Made by a program: the position numbers and the translations under genes. The notes under the pieces were generated by a model. It ran no database searches, had not been told where the DNA came from, and saw only the letters and a program-made list of their open reading frames with translations. Below, piece by piece: positions 13,920 to 14,108 of a stretch of 14,108 bases of DNA. Numbering within the stretch: position 1 is the stretch's first letter; every line of letters begins with the position of its first letter. The DNA comes from RGIG6291 sp964602275 (GTDB taxonomy: Bacteria > Bacillota > Clostridia > TANB77 > UBA1234): NCBI GenBank assembly GCA_964602275.1, contig CAZRQF010000027.1, forward strand, positions 1 to 14,108, written 5' to 3'.

Positions 13920-14010
13920 GGAGAGGTGGTCGAGTTGGTTTAAGGCACCAGTCTTGAAAATTGGCATACGTGCGAGCGTATCGTGGGTTCGAATCCCACC
14001 CTCTCCGCCA
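13920..14010 (+). tRNA. tRNA-Ser (anticodon UGA)
   Basis: The 91-base sequence folds as a class II tRNA. The acceptor stem GGAGAGG pairs with CCTCTCC (14000-14006), followed by discriminator G and an encoded CCA. The anticodon stem CCAGT/ATTGG (one G-U pair) holds the loop CTTGAAA with anticodon TGA at 13955-13957, reading UCA and other UCN codons. A long variable arm with stem ATACG/CGTAT is characteristic of serine. The T arm is GTGGG-TTCGAAT-CCCAC. Confidence 0.96.
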
Positions 14011-14012
14011 TG

Positions 14013-14048
14013 TAAAGCACTTTGTTTTAATAAAAGCGAAGTGCTTTA
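14013..14048 (+). other. Hairpin between the two tRNA genes
   Basis: TAAAGCACTT (14013-14022) and AAGTGCTTTA (14039-14048) form a perfect 10-base stem around a 16-base loop. No T-run follows on either strand, so it is not a standard terminator. It may help processing of a tRNA-Ser-tRNA-Ser precursor. Confidence 0.5.
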
Positions 14049-14054
14049 AAAAAT

Positions 14055-14108
14055 GGAGACATACCCAAGCCGGTCGAAGGGGACAGTTTGCTAAACTGTT
14101 AGGGTTCG
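14055..14108 (+). tRNA. tRNA-Ser (anticodon GCU), cut by window end
   Basis: The 5' part of a second serine tRNA begins GGAGACA. The anticodon arm ACAGT-TTGCTAA-ACTGT has the anticodon GCT at 14090-14092, reading AGC and AGU. The variable arm, T arm and 3' acceptor strand lie beyond the window. It is probably cotranscribed with the tRNA-Ser(UGA) gene 44 bases upstream. Confidence 0.88.

Noticed and set aside
1..14108. CRISPR arrays, insertion sequences, attachment sites, riboswitches or defence genes
   Set aside because: No spaced direct-repeat array, transposase or integrase frame, terminal inverted repeats or recognisable riboswitch core was found. All long coding regions are assigned to conserved origin-proximal genes.

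Overview
The window is a low-GC replication-origin region of a Gram-positive bacterium, most likely a member of the Clostridia. The evidence is the arrangement dnaN-dnaA / rpmH-rnpA-yidD-yidC-jag / mnmE-mnmG-rsmG / parA-parB, the remB-type DUF370 gene after recF, the DUF4446 membrane protein directly after parB, strong AGGAGG ribosome binding sites, and the very AT-rich sequence. Species cannot be named from the sequence alone. No mobile elements, CRISPR arrays or foreign islands were seen.

Left arm (1-4151, minus strand): dnaA, dnaN, recF and remB are read leftward. The small S4-domain gene (yaaA) often found between dnaN and recF is absent. The dnaA-dnaN gap (2533-2822) looks like the unwinding half of oriC. 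It has a perfect DnaA box abutting a TAG/TAA triplet track that resembles a DnaA-trio, plus further boxes, one of them inside the 3' end of dnaA. The region upstream of dnaA (4152-4725) has a tight cluster of three near-consensus DnaA boxes, a good minus-strand promoter for dnaA with a leader of about 300 nt, and a plus-strand promoter for rpmH. A short palindromic repeat, AAGTTACTAACA, occurs three times across the two halves.

Middle (4610-10545, plus strand): rpmH (45 codons) is followed by an intrinsic terminator, then rnpA, yidD (ATGA overlap), yidC (TTG start) and jag. This is the conserved block for ribosome, RNase P and membrane-insertion functions, and it is closed by a strong terminator. 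mnmE and mnmG follow from their own promoter and encode the two partners of tRNA wobble-uridine modification.

Right (10689-14108, plus strand): rsmG ends at a terminator. The chromosome-partitioning operon parA-parB-DUF4446 follows, then two serine tRNA genes (UGA, and GCU cut by the window end).

The most notable signal is four identical copies of TGTTTCACATGAAACA at 8625, 11069, 11571 and 12467. This is the parS centromere motif with one central base changed (ACATG in place of ACGTG). Two copies lie between genes and two lie inside genes (rsmG and parB), where both encode the same peptide, VSHET. ParB made from this operon would be expected to load at these sites and drive origin segregation and SMC recruitment. 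Overall this is a conserved housekeeping region with informative cis-acting sites. I do not see a wholly unknown multi-gene system.
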